64,000 nucleotides of DNA, taken from assembly GCF_014197145.1 (NCBI RefSeq), contig NZ_JACIEZ010000007.1:140492-204491 (forward strand), read 5' to 3'. The notes below the pieces were generated by a model that was not told the DNA's origin, did no database searches, and worked only from the letters and a program-made list of their open reading frames with translations. Position numbers and translations under genes: made by a program. This document shows, piece after piece, positions 35,765 to 44,114 of the stretch; position 1 is the first letter of the stretch, and every line of letters starts with the position of its first letter. The stretch is from Gellertiella hungarica (GTDB taxonomy: Bacteria; Pseudomonadota; Alphaproteobacteria; Rhizobiales; Rhizobiaceae).

Positions 35765-36142
35765 ATGCCCAAGATCCTGATTGTTGAAGACAACGAAATG
35801 AACCGCGACATGCTGACCCGCCGCCTGCAGCGGCACGGCTTCGAGATCTGCTCGGCCATCGACGGGGCAAGCGGTATCCGCGCGGCAGAAAGCGAAATGC
35901 CCGACCTCATCCTGATGGACGTGGCGCTGGGCGAGATGGACGGTTGGGAAGCCACCACCCGCATCAAGGCCAATCCGAAGACGGCCGCCATTCCCGTGAT
36001 CACGCTGACCGCCCATGCGCTGTCCAGCGATCACCGCAAGAGCCTCGAGGTGGGCTGCGTCGACTTCGATACAAAGCCCGTGGACATGACGAGGCTACTC
36101 GGCAAGATCAACAACGCGCTCTCCGCACGGGTCGCGGCCTGA
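35765..36142 (+). CDS. Single-domain response regulator (CheY/DivK-like)
   Basis: A 125-aa receiver domain with no output domain. Acidic pocket E8-D9 (ILIVEDNEMNRD), phosphoacceptor D52 (DLILMDVALGEMDG), the switch residue region VITLTAHAL and lysine K104 (DTKPVD) are all present. It resembles DivK-type regulators (ILIVEDNEMNRDML). The spacing to the kinase gene is one base, so the kinase is its probable phosphodonor. Output must go through a partner protein or a phosphorelay. Confidence 0.92.
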   Translation: MPKILIVEDNEMNRDMLTRRLQRHGFEICSAIDGASGIRAAESEMPDLILMDVALGEMDGWEATTRIKANPKTAAIPVITLTAHALSSDHRKSLEVGCVDFDTKPVDMTRLLGKINNALSARVAA

Positions 36143-36401
36143 GCACCGGGCAGGGTCCGCACGGATTATCGCGGCCGCTTTGACGGCGGCCGGCACCGCC
36201 CGCCGGGCTGCATGGAAAAAGTGCTCCCGACAGGCCAGCGAAGCGAGCCATTAACGGGCCGTTAGTCATGTATAATACACATTACTCCTACAGCTTCACA
36301 TCCTATTCAGAAATGCGGATATGAGCTTTCCCCCCGGCAGGATGCCGGGCAGCACGGGCATGAAGTCCAGGAATCGCATTCAGTTCTGTGACGGGTATCT
36401 C

Positions 36402-38246
36402 ATGCTCAAACTCTCGATTTCGCGGCTCCTCGTCGTCTTTGCCCTCGTGGTGGCTTCCGGCCTCGTTGCCGCGCTCGCGATCCAGAACTACGCGCTCTAT
36501 CATCTCAAGATCGACAGTCCGCTCTACAACAGCATCGTGCGGCAGAAGGATTTCGTCGCCGATCTCCTGCCCCCGCCGCTTTACATCGTGGAGCCCTATG
36601 CCGCGGCCTACGAGGCGCAGTTCCATCCGGAGAAGCGCGACACGGCGCTCAAGCGCATCCTGGAGCTGAAGAAGCTCTACGACGAACGCCGTGCCTACTG
36701 GACCGGCAACCTTCTGGACGCGGAGGAGGAGCGGCTCCTGAAGACGAAGCTGATCGCCTCGGCGGATCATTTCTGGGCAGTGCTGCTGAATGAATTCGTG
36801 CCGGTCGCGGGCCGTGAATACGAGATCGTCGATCCGGTGCTCGAGAAGCTGGTCAGCACCTATCAGCAGCAGCGCGAGGCCGTCATGGAGCTCAACGGGC
36901 TGGCAACGCGGAACCTGCAGCAGAGCGAGGACGCCGCAAGCGCGGATGCCAACAGCCTGAGCCGGCTTGCGATCATCGCCGGCTCGACGGGCGTGCTTCT
37001 CTTCCTGGCCGGCGTCGCCTTCCTCAGGGCAAGGGCCATCGCACCGCTTGCGCGGATGACGGAGAAGATGCGCGAACTGGCCGATGGAAAGCTCGATACG
37101 GACATTCCCTATGGCCAGCGCCGCGACGAGATCGGGGAGATCTCCCGGGCGCTGCTCGTCTTCCAGAAGGCAGGGCTGGCCAAGCAGGAGATGGAAAGGG
37201 AGGCGGAGGAAGCGCTTCTCGCCCGCCGCGCCAAGCGGATTGCCCGCGAGGAGGAGGCGCGCCTGCGCGCGGAGCAGACGCAGGCGGTGGTCGATCAGCT
37301 CGGCGCCGGCCTCGAACGCCTGTCCGACTGCAACATCCGCATGACCATCGACGAGCCCTTCTCGCCGGAATTCGAGGCGATCCGCCACAGTTTCAACCGG
37401 TCGATCGCCACGTTCCAGCTGACGCTCGAAAGGGTGATGGCCGGCACGCGGGAGATCCGCGAAGGCAGCGCCGAGCTTTCCTCCGCGGCCGGAAACATGG
37501 CCCAGCGCACCGAACAGCAGGCGGCCGCGCTCGAGGAGACCGCAGCCGCGCTGGAGCAGATCAACGGCACGATCGCCAACCTGACCGCCAGCACCCAGTC
37601 GACGCGCAAGCTGGTCAGCGATGCGCGCGACCGGGCGGGCGCATCCAGCGTCGTCGTCACCGATGCGGTTCAAGCCATGCAGCGGATCGAGACATCCGCC
37701 TCCGAGATCGGCAAGATCATCGGCGTGATCGACGAGATTGCCTTCCAGACCAACCTGCTGGCGCTCAATGCCGGCGTCGAGGCAGCCCGCGCCGGCGAAA
37801 GCGGCAAGGGCTTCGCCGTGGTGGCGACCGAGGTGCGCGAACTTGCCCAGCGCTCGGCGGCTGCCGCCAAGCAGATCAAGGCGCTCGTCGCCCATTCCGC
37901 CCAGGAGGTGAGCGTCGGCGTGAAGCTGGTCGACGAGGCGGGCCGGGCGCTTTCGGAGATCATCGACTTCGTCGGCGACATCGACACGAACGTGGATCAC
38001 ATCGCGACCGGCATCACCGAGCAGGCGGACGGGATTCGCCAGACGACGCAGGCCATTCACGATCTCGACGGAACCACCCAGCAGAATGCCGCCATGGCCG
38101 AACAGGCGCTGGCCCTCAGCCAGGCGCTGGCGGATCAGGCCGGCCTGCTTGCGGCGCAGGTGGAGAAGTTCAAGCTCAACCGGCGCAAGGCGATCCGCGA
38201 ACCGGGCAGCCCCGCCGCGCTGGCCGGCCCCCGCCGGGCGGCCTGA
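36402..38246 (+). CDS. Methyl-accepting chemotaxis protein with periplasmic sensor
   Basis: A 614-aa receptor. TM1 (~5-27), a periplasmic helical sensor of about 160 residues, TM2 (~187-210), HAMP (MREL-ADGKLDTDIPYGQRRDE), a second HAMP-like helical linker, and the cytoplasmic signalling hairpin with the invariant tip IDEIAFQTNLLALNAGVEAA followed by GKGFAVVATEVRELAQRSA. No PAS domain. An in-frame ATG at 36321 would add 27 residues; 36402 is chosen because GACGGG lies before it and TM1 begins at residue 5. It is transcribed in the same direction as the kinase-regulator pair 260 bases upstream, and a terminator follows. Confidence 0.92.
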   Translation: MLKLSISRLLVVFALVVASGLVAALAIQNYALYHLKIDSPLYNSIVRQKDFVADLLPPPLYIVEPYAAAYEAQFHPEKRDTALKRILELKKLYDERRAYWTGNLLDAEEERLLKTKLIASADHFWAVLLNEFVPVAGREYEIVDPVLEKLVSTYQQQREAVMELNGLATRNLQQSEDAASADANSLSRLAIIAGSTGVLLFLAGVAFLRARAIAPLARMTEKMRELADGKLDTDIPYGQRRDEIGEISRALLVFQKAGLAKQEMEREAEEALLARRAKRIAREEEARLRAEQTQAVVDQLGAGLERLSDCNIRMTIDEPFSPEFEAIRHSFNRSIATFQLTLERVMAGTREIREGSAELSSAAGNMAQRTEQQAAALEETAAALEQINGTIANLTASTQSTRKLVSDARDRAGASSVVVTDAVQAMQRIETSASEIGKIIGVIDEIAFQTNLLALNAGVEAARAGESGKGFAVVATEVRELAQRSAAAAKQIKALVAHSAQEVSVGVKLVDEAGRALSEIIDFVGDIDTNVDHIATGITEQADGIRQTTQAIHDLDGTTQQNAAMAEQALALSQALADQAGLLAAQVEKFKLNRRKAIREPGSPAALAGPRRAA

Positions 38247-38271
38247 CCTTCGGCCTCTTCCAGACGTGAAG

Positions 38272-38305
38272 AAGCCCCGGTGCCAGCAGCAACCGGGGCT
38301 TTTTC
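38272..38305. terminator. Terminator between convergent chemoreceptor and hydrolase genes
   Basis: AAGCCCCGGT (38272-38281), ten-base loop, ACCGGGGCTT (38292-38301), then TTT. The flanking AAG and TTT allow use in both directions. Confidence 0.82.
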
Positions 38306-38335
38306 CCGTCCGGGAGGACGCGGGTCTTCCGTGGT

Positions 38336-39151
38336 TCAGGCCCCGCCGGCCGGGGGCACGACCAGCGATTGGCAGGCGCGAAGCGCCCGCACGCAGTGAC
38401 CGGCCCATTCCAGCGCGCCTTCACGGTTCGCGATGAGGTCCTGGCGGATTTCGATCAGCACCGCCGTCAGCCCGCGCGCCTCGCCATGCACCGGCACGGT
38501 GTAATCCTCTTCGGTCTCGATCACATAGGGTTCGTTGACGGCGGAGGGCGCATCCGGACGGTCGAGCGCCGCCACCAGCGCCTGGCCGAAGGCGAGCGAG
38601 TGGGAGCAGAGCACCCCCGATGCCCAGGGGCGGCTGAACCCCTTGAAGACGGGCGTGAAGCTGTGCACGCCGATGACGGCCGTCGGCACGCCCTTTTCCC
38701 GGCGCCGGTCGAGCAGCGCTCCCACCGCCTCCTGGAAGGGCTGGAAATAGGTCCGGACGCGATAATCCCGTTCCGCCTCGGTCAGGTTCTCGTTTCCCCT
38801 GATCGGCGTCGTTTCGCTGACGACGGGAATGGAGGAGCGCGATTGCAGCGGCCGGTTCAGGTCGATCAGCAGGCGCGAAAAACCCGCCATGACCAGCGGC
38901 GCGTCCAGCGCCTCCGCCATGGCCAGCGCCATCATCTTGGCGCCGATATCCCAGGCGATATGGGCGGACTGATCCGCCTCCGGAAGCCCGAGCCCCGCAT
39001 AGCGCGCCGGGATGTGGCGCGAGGCATGCTCGCACAGAAGCACATAGGGCGAGGTGCCCTCGGGATTGAGGACGGTGACCGCCTGCAGGCGCTCGGCGGC
39101 CTCTTCCCCCGGGGAAGGAAGGGGAGGGGGCGTCAGGGCGCGGCCGAGCAT
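38336..39151 (-). CDS. N-formylglutamate amidohydrolase family protein
   Basis: A 271-aa hydrolase of the HutG-like FGase family: PYVLLCEHASRHIPARYAGL at the start, SAHIAWDIGAKMMALAMAEA, FSRLLIDLNRPLQSRSSIPV and AVIGVHSFTPVFKGFSRPWA with metal-binding His/Glu/Asp residues. It hydrolyses an N-acyl amino acid, in the classical case N-formylglutamate to formate and glutamate. There are no other histidine-utilisation genes, so another substrate is likely here. ATG 39151 shares a base with the stop of the upstream glutamine-synthetase-like gene (TGATG). Last gene of the rpiR operon. Confidence 0.85.
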   Translation of the reverse strand: MLGRALTPPPLPSPGEEAAERLQAVTVLNPEGTSPYVLLCEHASRHIPARYAGLGLPEADQSAHIAWDIGAKMMALAMAEALDAPLVMAGFSRLLIDLNRPLQSRSSIPVVSETTPIRGNENLTEAERDYRVRTYFQPFQEAVGALLDRRREKGVPTAVIGVHSFTPVFKGFSRPWASGVLCSHSLAFGQALVAALDRPDAPSAVNEPYVIETEEDYTVPVHGEARGLTAVLIEIRQDLIANREGALEWAGHCVRALRACQSLVVPPAGGA

Positions 39152-40464
39152 CAATAGATCTCCGCATAGCGGGCGCAGCGCTCTTCTTCGGAAAGTCCGG
39201 CCATCAGGTCCTCTTCCTTGCGCTTCATGCCCGTATAGCTCTCGATCATGAGGGGATCGAACCACGACTTCACGGTGCCGTCGGCATCGAGCGCCGCAAG
39301 GCAGGCATCGATGGAGGTGGGCAGGCGGTGAAGGCCGAGCCTCTGGCGTTCCTCCGGGGAAAGCAGATCGGGATCGCCGCTGAAGACGGGGGCGAAGGGC
39401 AGGTTTTCCTTCAGGCCCTGCAGGCCGGCGAAGATCAGCACGGCAAGGGCGAGATGGGGCGATGCGGTGCAATCGGCGGCGCGGTATTCCATGTTGAACT
39501 GGGCATCCGGCGTCTTGCCGCCCATGGTCACGACCGGGCAGATGCGCAGCGAGGATTCCCGGTCGCGGTCGCCGAGCCAGGTGTAGCTCGAACTCCAGTT
39601 GTGCGGCTGGAGACGGATGCCGGAAATGGCACTGCATGCGGTGAAGGCGACCAGTGCCCGCATGTGGCGGACGATGCCGGCGGCAAAGCGTGCGGCGCGA
39701 TCCGAAAGACCGCCCGGACCGCCCGCGCTGTAGGTGGCGGGCCTGCCGTTTTCGTCGGTGAGGCTCAGATGGATGTGCAAGCCGTTGCCGACGCCGTCCG
39801 GCGCGGATTTCGGGCTCATGGTGATCGTCCGCCCATGGGTGCGGGCAACCTCGTTCAGGATCGCCCGCAGCGCGACCGCACGGTCTGCGGCGGCAAGGGC
39901 AGCGGCCGGTTTCACGGTCACCTCGAACTGGTGGCCGCCATATTCCGGCAGCAGGTTTTCGGGCCCGAGCCCGGCCTGATCGAGCGCGGTGAAGAGATCC
40001 TCGGCAAAGATCTCCATGCCGCGCAGCTTGGCGAGCGAGAAGGGTGCGCCTTCGCCCGCCCCGTCGGTGAACTGGAACTCGTGCTCGAAGCTCGCCGTCA
40101 CCGAAAGGCCGGTTTCCTTCTTCAGCGCGTCGATGGCCTGGCGGAGGATGGTGCGCGGGCAGGCGGCAAAGGCGGAGCCGTCGAGGTTGACCACATCGCT
40201 CATCACGAAATCGAGCGGCGTGGCAGCGCCCTTCGGATGGCAGGTGAAGCGGGCTTGCGGATCGGGCTTCAATCGCAGGTCGCCCGCCGAGCCCCAGGGG
40301 TTCGGAAAGGCGATCTCGCCGAAGGGGGTGAGCGAGAAATTCGCCGGCACCCAGCCACAGGTCTTCGTAGTGTCGGCCTCGTAGGCGGCGCGGGAAAGTG
40401 CGCGCCCGCGGGTAATCCCGGCATGATCGGTGGTGACGAGCGTGATCAGGGAATGGTCGCTCAT
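39151..40464 (-). CDS. Glutamine-synthetase-family enzyme (catabolic, gamma-glutamylation type)
   Basis: A 437-aa GS-family ligase. The N-terminal beta-grasp part is short (LITLVTTDHAGITRGRALSR). The catalytic domain shows FEHEFQFTDGAG (the conserved Glu pair), LLPEYGGHQFEVTVKPAAAL, SPKSAPDGVGNGLHIHLSLT and RLQPHNWSSSYTWLGDRDRE, then NMEYRAADCTASPHLALAVL. It is not a typical GlnA (no adenylylation site is seen) and is too divergent to call as PuuA or GmaS. It probably ligates glutamate to an amine, or a related substrate imported by the divergent ABC system. ATG 40464 overlaps the upstream hydrolase stop. Confidence 0.83.
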   Translation of the reverse strand: MSDHSLITLVTTDHAGITRGRALSRAAYEADTTKTCGWVPANFSLTPFGEIAFPNPWGSAGDLRLKPDPQARFTCHPKGAATPLDFVMSDVVNLDGSAFAACPRTILRQAIDALKKETGLSVTASFEHEFQFTDGAGEGAPFSLAKLRGMEIFAEDLFTALDQAGLGPENLLPEYGGHQFEVTVKPAAALAAADRAVALRAILNEVARTHGRTITMSPKSAPDGVGNGLHIHLSLTDENGRPATYSAGGPGGLSDRAARFAAGIVRHMRALVAFTACSAISGIRLQPHNWSSSYTWLGDRDRESSLRICPVVTMGGKTPDAQFNMEYRAADCTASPHLALAVLIFAGLQGLKENLPFAPVFSGDPDLLSPEERQRLGLHRLPTSIDACLAALDADGTVKSWFDPLMIESYTGMKRKEEDLMAGLSEEERCARYAEIY

Positions 40465-41099
40465 GGCTTCAGTGCCTCCAGGCGGGCCAGCACGGTCTCG
40501 GTATCGGTGATCCAGCAATAGCCGCCATAGGCGCGCAGCGCCGCATCATGGCGCTCCTGGCTGAGCGTCGCGCAGGCATCGTGGACGAGGGTGACGAGAT
40601 AGCCCCGGTCCGCCGCATCGCGCACCGCCATGTCGACGCACTGGTCGGTGACGACGCCCGCGATGATCAGGTGGCGGATGCCGAGATTGCGCAGCACGTA
40701 ATCCACATTGGTGGAGTTGAAGACGCCGGAGGAGGACTTCGGCAGCACGATCTCGTTCTCGATCGGCTCGAGCTCGTCGATCGGCTGGCCGAGCGGATCG
40801 CCCTTGGCGACGAAGATGCCCGAAAGCTTGTGATCGAGCGAGATGTCGCGGCCATCGGCCGTCAGCGCCTCGATGATGGTGTGCATCACCTGCACGCCAG
40901 CGGCGCGGGCGGCTTCCAGCATCTTCACCTGGTTCGGCACCACGAGGTTCTTCAGGCGCTGGTGGTAATAATGCTCCGCATTGAGCTCCGGATGCTTGGG
41001 GTCGAGGTCCGGCAGGCAGAAGATCTTCTGCATGTCGACGAAGAACAGGGCGGTATCGTCGGCCCGGTAGGGCGACTGGCGGGTGATCGGCGCATTCAT
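40461..41099 (-). CDS. Isochorismatase-family cysteine hydrolase
   Basis: A 212-aa amidase-like enzyme. The catalytic triad is visible: D22 (ALFFVDMQKIF), the lysine of EIVLPKSSSGVFNSTNVDY and the cysteine of IAGVVTDQCVDMAVRDAADR. Members include N-carbamoylsarcosine amidase, nicotinamidase and other C-N hydrolases; the exact substrate cannot be read. It overlaps rpiR upstream and the GS-like gene downstream by four bases each (ATGA), so the four genes form one coupled operon. Confidence 0.88.
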   Translation of the reverse strand: MNAPITRQSPYRADDTALFFVDMQKIFCLPDLDPKHPELNAEHYYHQRLKNLVVPNQVKMLEAARAAGVQVMHTIIEALTADGRDISLDHKLSGIFVAKGDPLGQPIDELEPIENEIVLPKSSSGVFNSTNVDYVLRNLGIRHLIIAGVVTDQCVDMAVRDAADRGYLVTLVHDACATLSQERHDAALRAYGGYCWITDTETVLARLEALKP

Positions 41100-41998
41100 G
41101 ACGTCTTGTCCTCGAAGTTTCCGAAAGGTGGGGCCTGGTCGGCATCGCCCCTGGAGGCGGCCTGAAGGCGGGCGCGGAGCGCCTCGATGCTCTCGAGGCG
41201 CTGGCGGGATGTCTCCCCGAGGCGGCCCGCAAGAGCGGCAATGACCGCTTCCGTCTGGGCCAGCGCCGGGATCATGGTGTCGAAGGGGGAAATCGTGTCG
41301 ACGGGGGCGGTGAAGGTGATCGTCGCCCAGTCGGCGATCGGCGATTTCCATTTGTCGGTAAAGAGGATGATGCGGGCCTTGCGGGCGGCCACCTCTGCGG
41401 CAAAGGCCACCACATCCGCCTGATAGCGGCGGTAATCATAGACGACCAGCAGGTCCTTCGGGCCGAAATCGGCGGCAAGGTCGATCCGCTCCGAGGAATC
41501 GTCGGGCAAAAGGTGGCTGCCGGCGCGCAGCAGAAGCAGGTGGCGGTGAAAGAGGCCCGCCAGGAACCGGCTGAAACGACCGCCGAGAAAATGGATCTTC
41601 AGCTTCGGATCGGCGAGAAGCGCCACCGCCTGATCGAAATCGCTCGCCATGATCCCGGTGTCGGCGGTGCCGAGCGTCTGGGCCGATGCCGTGAGGAAGC
41701 GCGTGAGATAGCTCTGCTCGCCCGCCTGCGGCGTGCGCTCGCCGAACATCGAGAGCGGCGAATTGAGCGTTGCCTCGACCTCGCCGAGCAGCGCCTCCTG
41801 AAAGGCGCCGTAGCTTTCGAAGCCCAGTTTCGCCATCAGCCGCGCAACCGTCGGATCGCTGACGCCGGCACGCTTGGCCAGCCGCGACGCCGTGGTCATC
41901 GCCGCGCTCGGATAGTTGGACAGGAGCTCCCGGACGATCTTCCGCTCGGAAGGCGTCAGCGTGGCCTGTGCGTCCTTGAGTTGGTCCTTGATGCTCAT
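41096..41998 (-). CDS. RpiR-family transcriptional regulator
   Basis: A 300-aa regulator. The N-terminal HTH_6 domain has LTPSERKIVRELLSNYPSAA and TASRLAKRAGVSDPTVARLM with AKLGFESYGAFQEAL. The C-terminal SIS domain (residues ~125-260, IHFLGGRFSRFLAGLFHRHL, GPKDLLVVYDYRRYQADVVA) usually binds a phosphosugar, but in amino-acid operons it can bind other ligands. An in-frame extension upstream to 42217 is rejected; MSIKDQL at 41998 is the normal start. First gene of the operon and divergent from the ABC transporter, so it probably controls both directions. Confidence 0.9.
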   Translation of the reverse strand: MSIKDQLKDAQATLTPSERKIVRELLSNYPSAAMTTASRLAKRAGVSDPTVARLMAKLGFESYGAFQEALLGEVEATLNSPLSMFGERTPQAGEQSYLTRFLTASAQTLGTADTGIMASDFDQAVALLADPKLKIHFLGGRFSRFLAGLFHRHLLLLRAGSHLLPDDSSERIDLAADFGPKDLLVVYDYRRYQADVVAFAAEVAARKARIILFTDKWKSPIADWATITFTAPVDTISPFDTMIPALAQTEAVIAALAGRLGETSRQRLESIEALRARLQAASRGDADQAPPFGNFEDKTS

Positions 41999-42022
41999 GA
42001 TCCAGTCATCCGACAGGTTCTT

Positions 42023-42086
42023 GCCGATGTCAACATTCCAACAAAAATAATTGAAAATGGCAAACTGAAAAATGTTTGACATCGCC
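42023..42086. promoter_or_regulatory. Divergent promoter/operator region between rpiR and the ABC transporter
   Basis: GCCGATGTCAA (42023-42033) and TTGACATCGCC (42076-42086) form an inverted repeat, identical over nine base pairs, flanking an A+T-rich core with two (T/C)TGAAAA stretches. Each arm contains TTGACA in outward orientation, so both could be -35 elements of divergent promoters with a shared operator, probably for RpiR, between them. Confidence 0.5.
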
Positions 42087-42188
42087 GTCTTTTCGTCCAA
42101 TGCTAGGCTCCATGGAAAAACCGGGCCGGCAAACGGCCGCGTCGCCCGTGCCTTCGAGGCCGGGCCGTACGGGGGAACGGACAGGATC

Positions 42189-44072
42189 ATGAGCATGGCG
42201 GAGGCAGCGCCCCTCAAGGGGGAAAAGCCGGAAATCGGGCGGCAGGCGGCGGCGGGCGAAGGCCTTGCCGCCCCCCGTTCGCTGGAAAGGGCACGAACCT
42301 TCAGGGATGCGGCGGCGCTTGCGGCGCTGGTTCTCGCCGGTGCCGGGCTCGTCTACTTCCTGCTGCCCGGCGGACCGCGCATCGCCACGATGTTCCTCAT
42401 CTATCTCACGGCGGTGCTGTCGCTCTCGATCTATTCCGGCAACAGCGGCATCACCTCCTTCGGCCATGCGGCCTTTCTCGGGCTCGGGGCCTATGTCTCG
42501 GCGATCCTCACCATGCAGCCGGCCGTGCAGGCGTCGGCGCTGCCGCATCTGCCTGAATTCCTGAAGGGCTGGGCGCTCACCTACTGGCCGGCGCTCGTTG
42601 CCGTCATCGGCGCGGGCGTGGTCGTCGGGCTGGTGACGGGCGCACCGCTCAGCCGCCTGAACGGCGGCGCGGCGGCGATCTCGACGCTCGCGCTTCTCAT
42701 CATCGTTCATGTCATCCTGGTCGGCGCGCGGGACTTCACCCGCGGCAGCCAGACCTTCTACGGCGTGCCGCGGCTGACCACCCCGGTCGTCGTCGCGGTG
42801 GTGGCGATCGCCGCCGTCTTCGTCGCCCGCTGGTTCCGGGACAGTGCAACAGGCGTGAAGCTCCGCGCCACCCGCGACAATGAAGTGGCGGCGGAAGCCC
42901 TCGGCATCAAGGCCTCGCGCGTGCGCTATGGCGGGTGGATCCTCTCCGTCGTGGTCGGCATGGCGGCGGGCTCGCTCTACGGTCATTTCCTCGGCGCCTT
43001 CTCGCCCAAGGATTTCTACTTCTCCTTCACCTATCTGCTGGTCGCGATGCTGATCGTCGGCGGCTTCTTCTCGGTCACCGGGGCGGTGGTCGGGACGGCG
43101 CTGATCTTCGCCGTGGTGCAGATCCTCCGCCAGGCGGAGGGGCAGTCGAGCTTCCTCGGCCTCTTCCCGCTGCCGCCGCTCTTCGGCCTGACGGAAGTGG
43201 GCCTCGGGCTTGCGCTGATGCTCACCATCTGGCGCCGGCCGCTCGGCCTTGCCGGCCTTTCAGAACTCAGCCTGCCCTGGGGCGCGTCGCGCCTTGCGCC
43301 GGCACGGACCCGGTCCGTCGCCCCCGCCGCAGCGCCCGGAACGGCGGGCGACCGGCTGGAGATATCGGGCCTTTCCTGCCGCTTCGGCGGGCTGAAGGCG
43401 GTGGACGACGTGAGCTTCTCCGTGCGCCCCGGCGAGATCCTCGGCCTCATCGGTCCGAACGGCGCCGGCAAGACCACGCTCGTCAACCTCATCTGCGGCC
43501 AGATCGCCGGACAGGCGGGGGCGGTGGTGCTGAACGGCAAGACCGTCAGCGGCCTGCATCCGGCGGCGCGGGCAGACGCCGGTCTTGCCCGCACCTTCCA
43601 GAACATCCGCCTGTTCGAACGCATGACGGTGCTGGAAAACATCACCGCGGCCGCCCTTCTGAGAACCGGCAGCCTTGGCGCCGCGCGGGAAAAGGCGATC
43701 GCGCTCGCCTCCGAATTCAACCTCCTCGACATCGCCGACCGCATTGCGGGCACGCTGCCCTATGGCTCGCGCCGCCGGCTGGAGATCGCCCGCGCGCTCG
43801 CCACGGAGCCGAAATATCTCCTCCTCGACGAGCCAGCCGCCGGCATGAACCCGGCAGAAACCGAGGCGCTGACCGAGGAAATCAAGGCCATCCGCGACCG
43901 CTACGGCCTCGGCCTCATCGTCATCGAGCACGACATTCCGCTGATCATGCGGGTGTCCGACCGCATCGTCGTCATCAATCGCGGCGCGAAGATCGCCGAG
44001 GGCGATCCGGCGACCGTGCGCAACGATCCGGCCGTCATCGAAGCCTATATCGGCAGCCGCAACAGCCACTGA
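42189..44072 (+). CDS. Branched-chain-amino-acid-type ABC transporter, permease-ATPase fusion (LivM-LivG)
   Basis: A 627-aa fusion. Residues ~40-370 are a LivM-like permease with about eight to ten helices and the family motif SGNSGITSFGHAAFLGLGAY, plus LRATRDNEVAAEALGIKASR (EAA loop). After a ~25-residue Ala/Pro linker, residues ~395-627 are a LivG-like ATPase: Walker A GPNGAGKTT, Q-loop RTFQNIRLF, a variant signature LPYGSRRRLEIARAL, Walker B YLLLDEPAAGM and the switch His in VIEHDI. Fused LivMG proteins occur in alphaproteobacteria. Start 42189 or 42195; the frame is open further upstream but without a ribosome-binding site. It heads the importer operon. Confidence 0.92.
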   Translation: MSMAEAAPLKGEKPEIGRQAAAGEGLAAPRSLERARTFRDAAALAALVLAGAGLVYFLLPGGPRIATMFLIYLTAVLSLSIYSGNSGITSFGHAAFLGLGAYVSAILTMQPAVQASALPHLPEFLKGWALTYWPALVAVIGAGVVVGLVTGAPLSRLNGGAAAISTLALLIIVHVILVGARDFTRGSQTFYGVPRLTTPVVVAVVAIAAVFVARWFRDSATGVKLRATRDNEVAAEALGIKASRVRYGGWILSVVVGMAAGSLYGHFLGAFSPKDFYFSFTYLLVAMLIVGGFFSVTGAVVGTALIFAVVQILRQAEGQSSFLGLFPLPPLFGLTEVGLGLALMLTIWRRPLGLAGLSELSLPWGASRLAPARTRSVAPAAAPGTAGDRLEISGLSCRFGGLKAVDDVSFSVRPGEILGLIGPNGAGKTTLVNLICGQIAGQAGAVVLNGKTVSGLHPAARADAGLARTFQNIRLFERMTVLENITAAALLRTGSLGAAREKAIALASEFNLLDIADRIAGTLPYGSRRRLEIARALATEPKYLLLDEPAAGMNPAETEALTEEIKAIRDRYGLGLIVIEHDIPLIMRVSDRIVVINRGAKIAEGDPATVRNDPAVIEAYIGSRNSH

Positions 44073-44114
44073 AAACCAACCATCGAGACAGGACAACAAG
44101 GGGAACTGAAAACC

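Noticed and set aside
39151..40464. gmaS (gamma-glutamylmethylamide synthetase) feeding the serine cycle at 59-63 kb
   Set aside because: The sequence lacks the GmaS-like N-terminus, and no N-methylglutamate synthase or dehydrogenase genes are beside it. The connection to C1 metabolism is therefore not supported.
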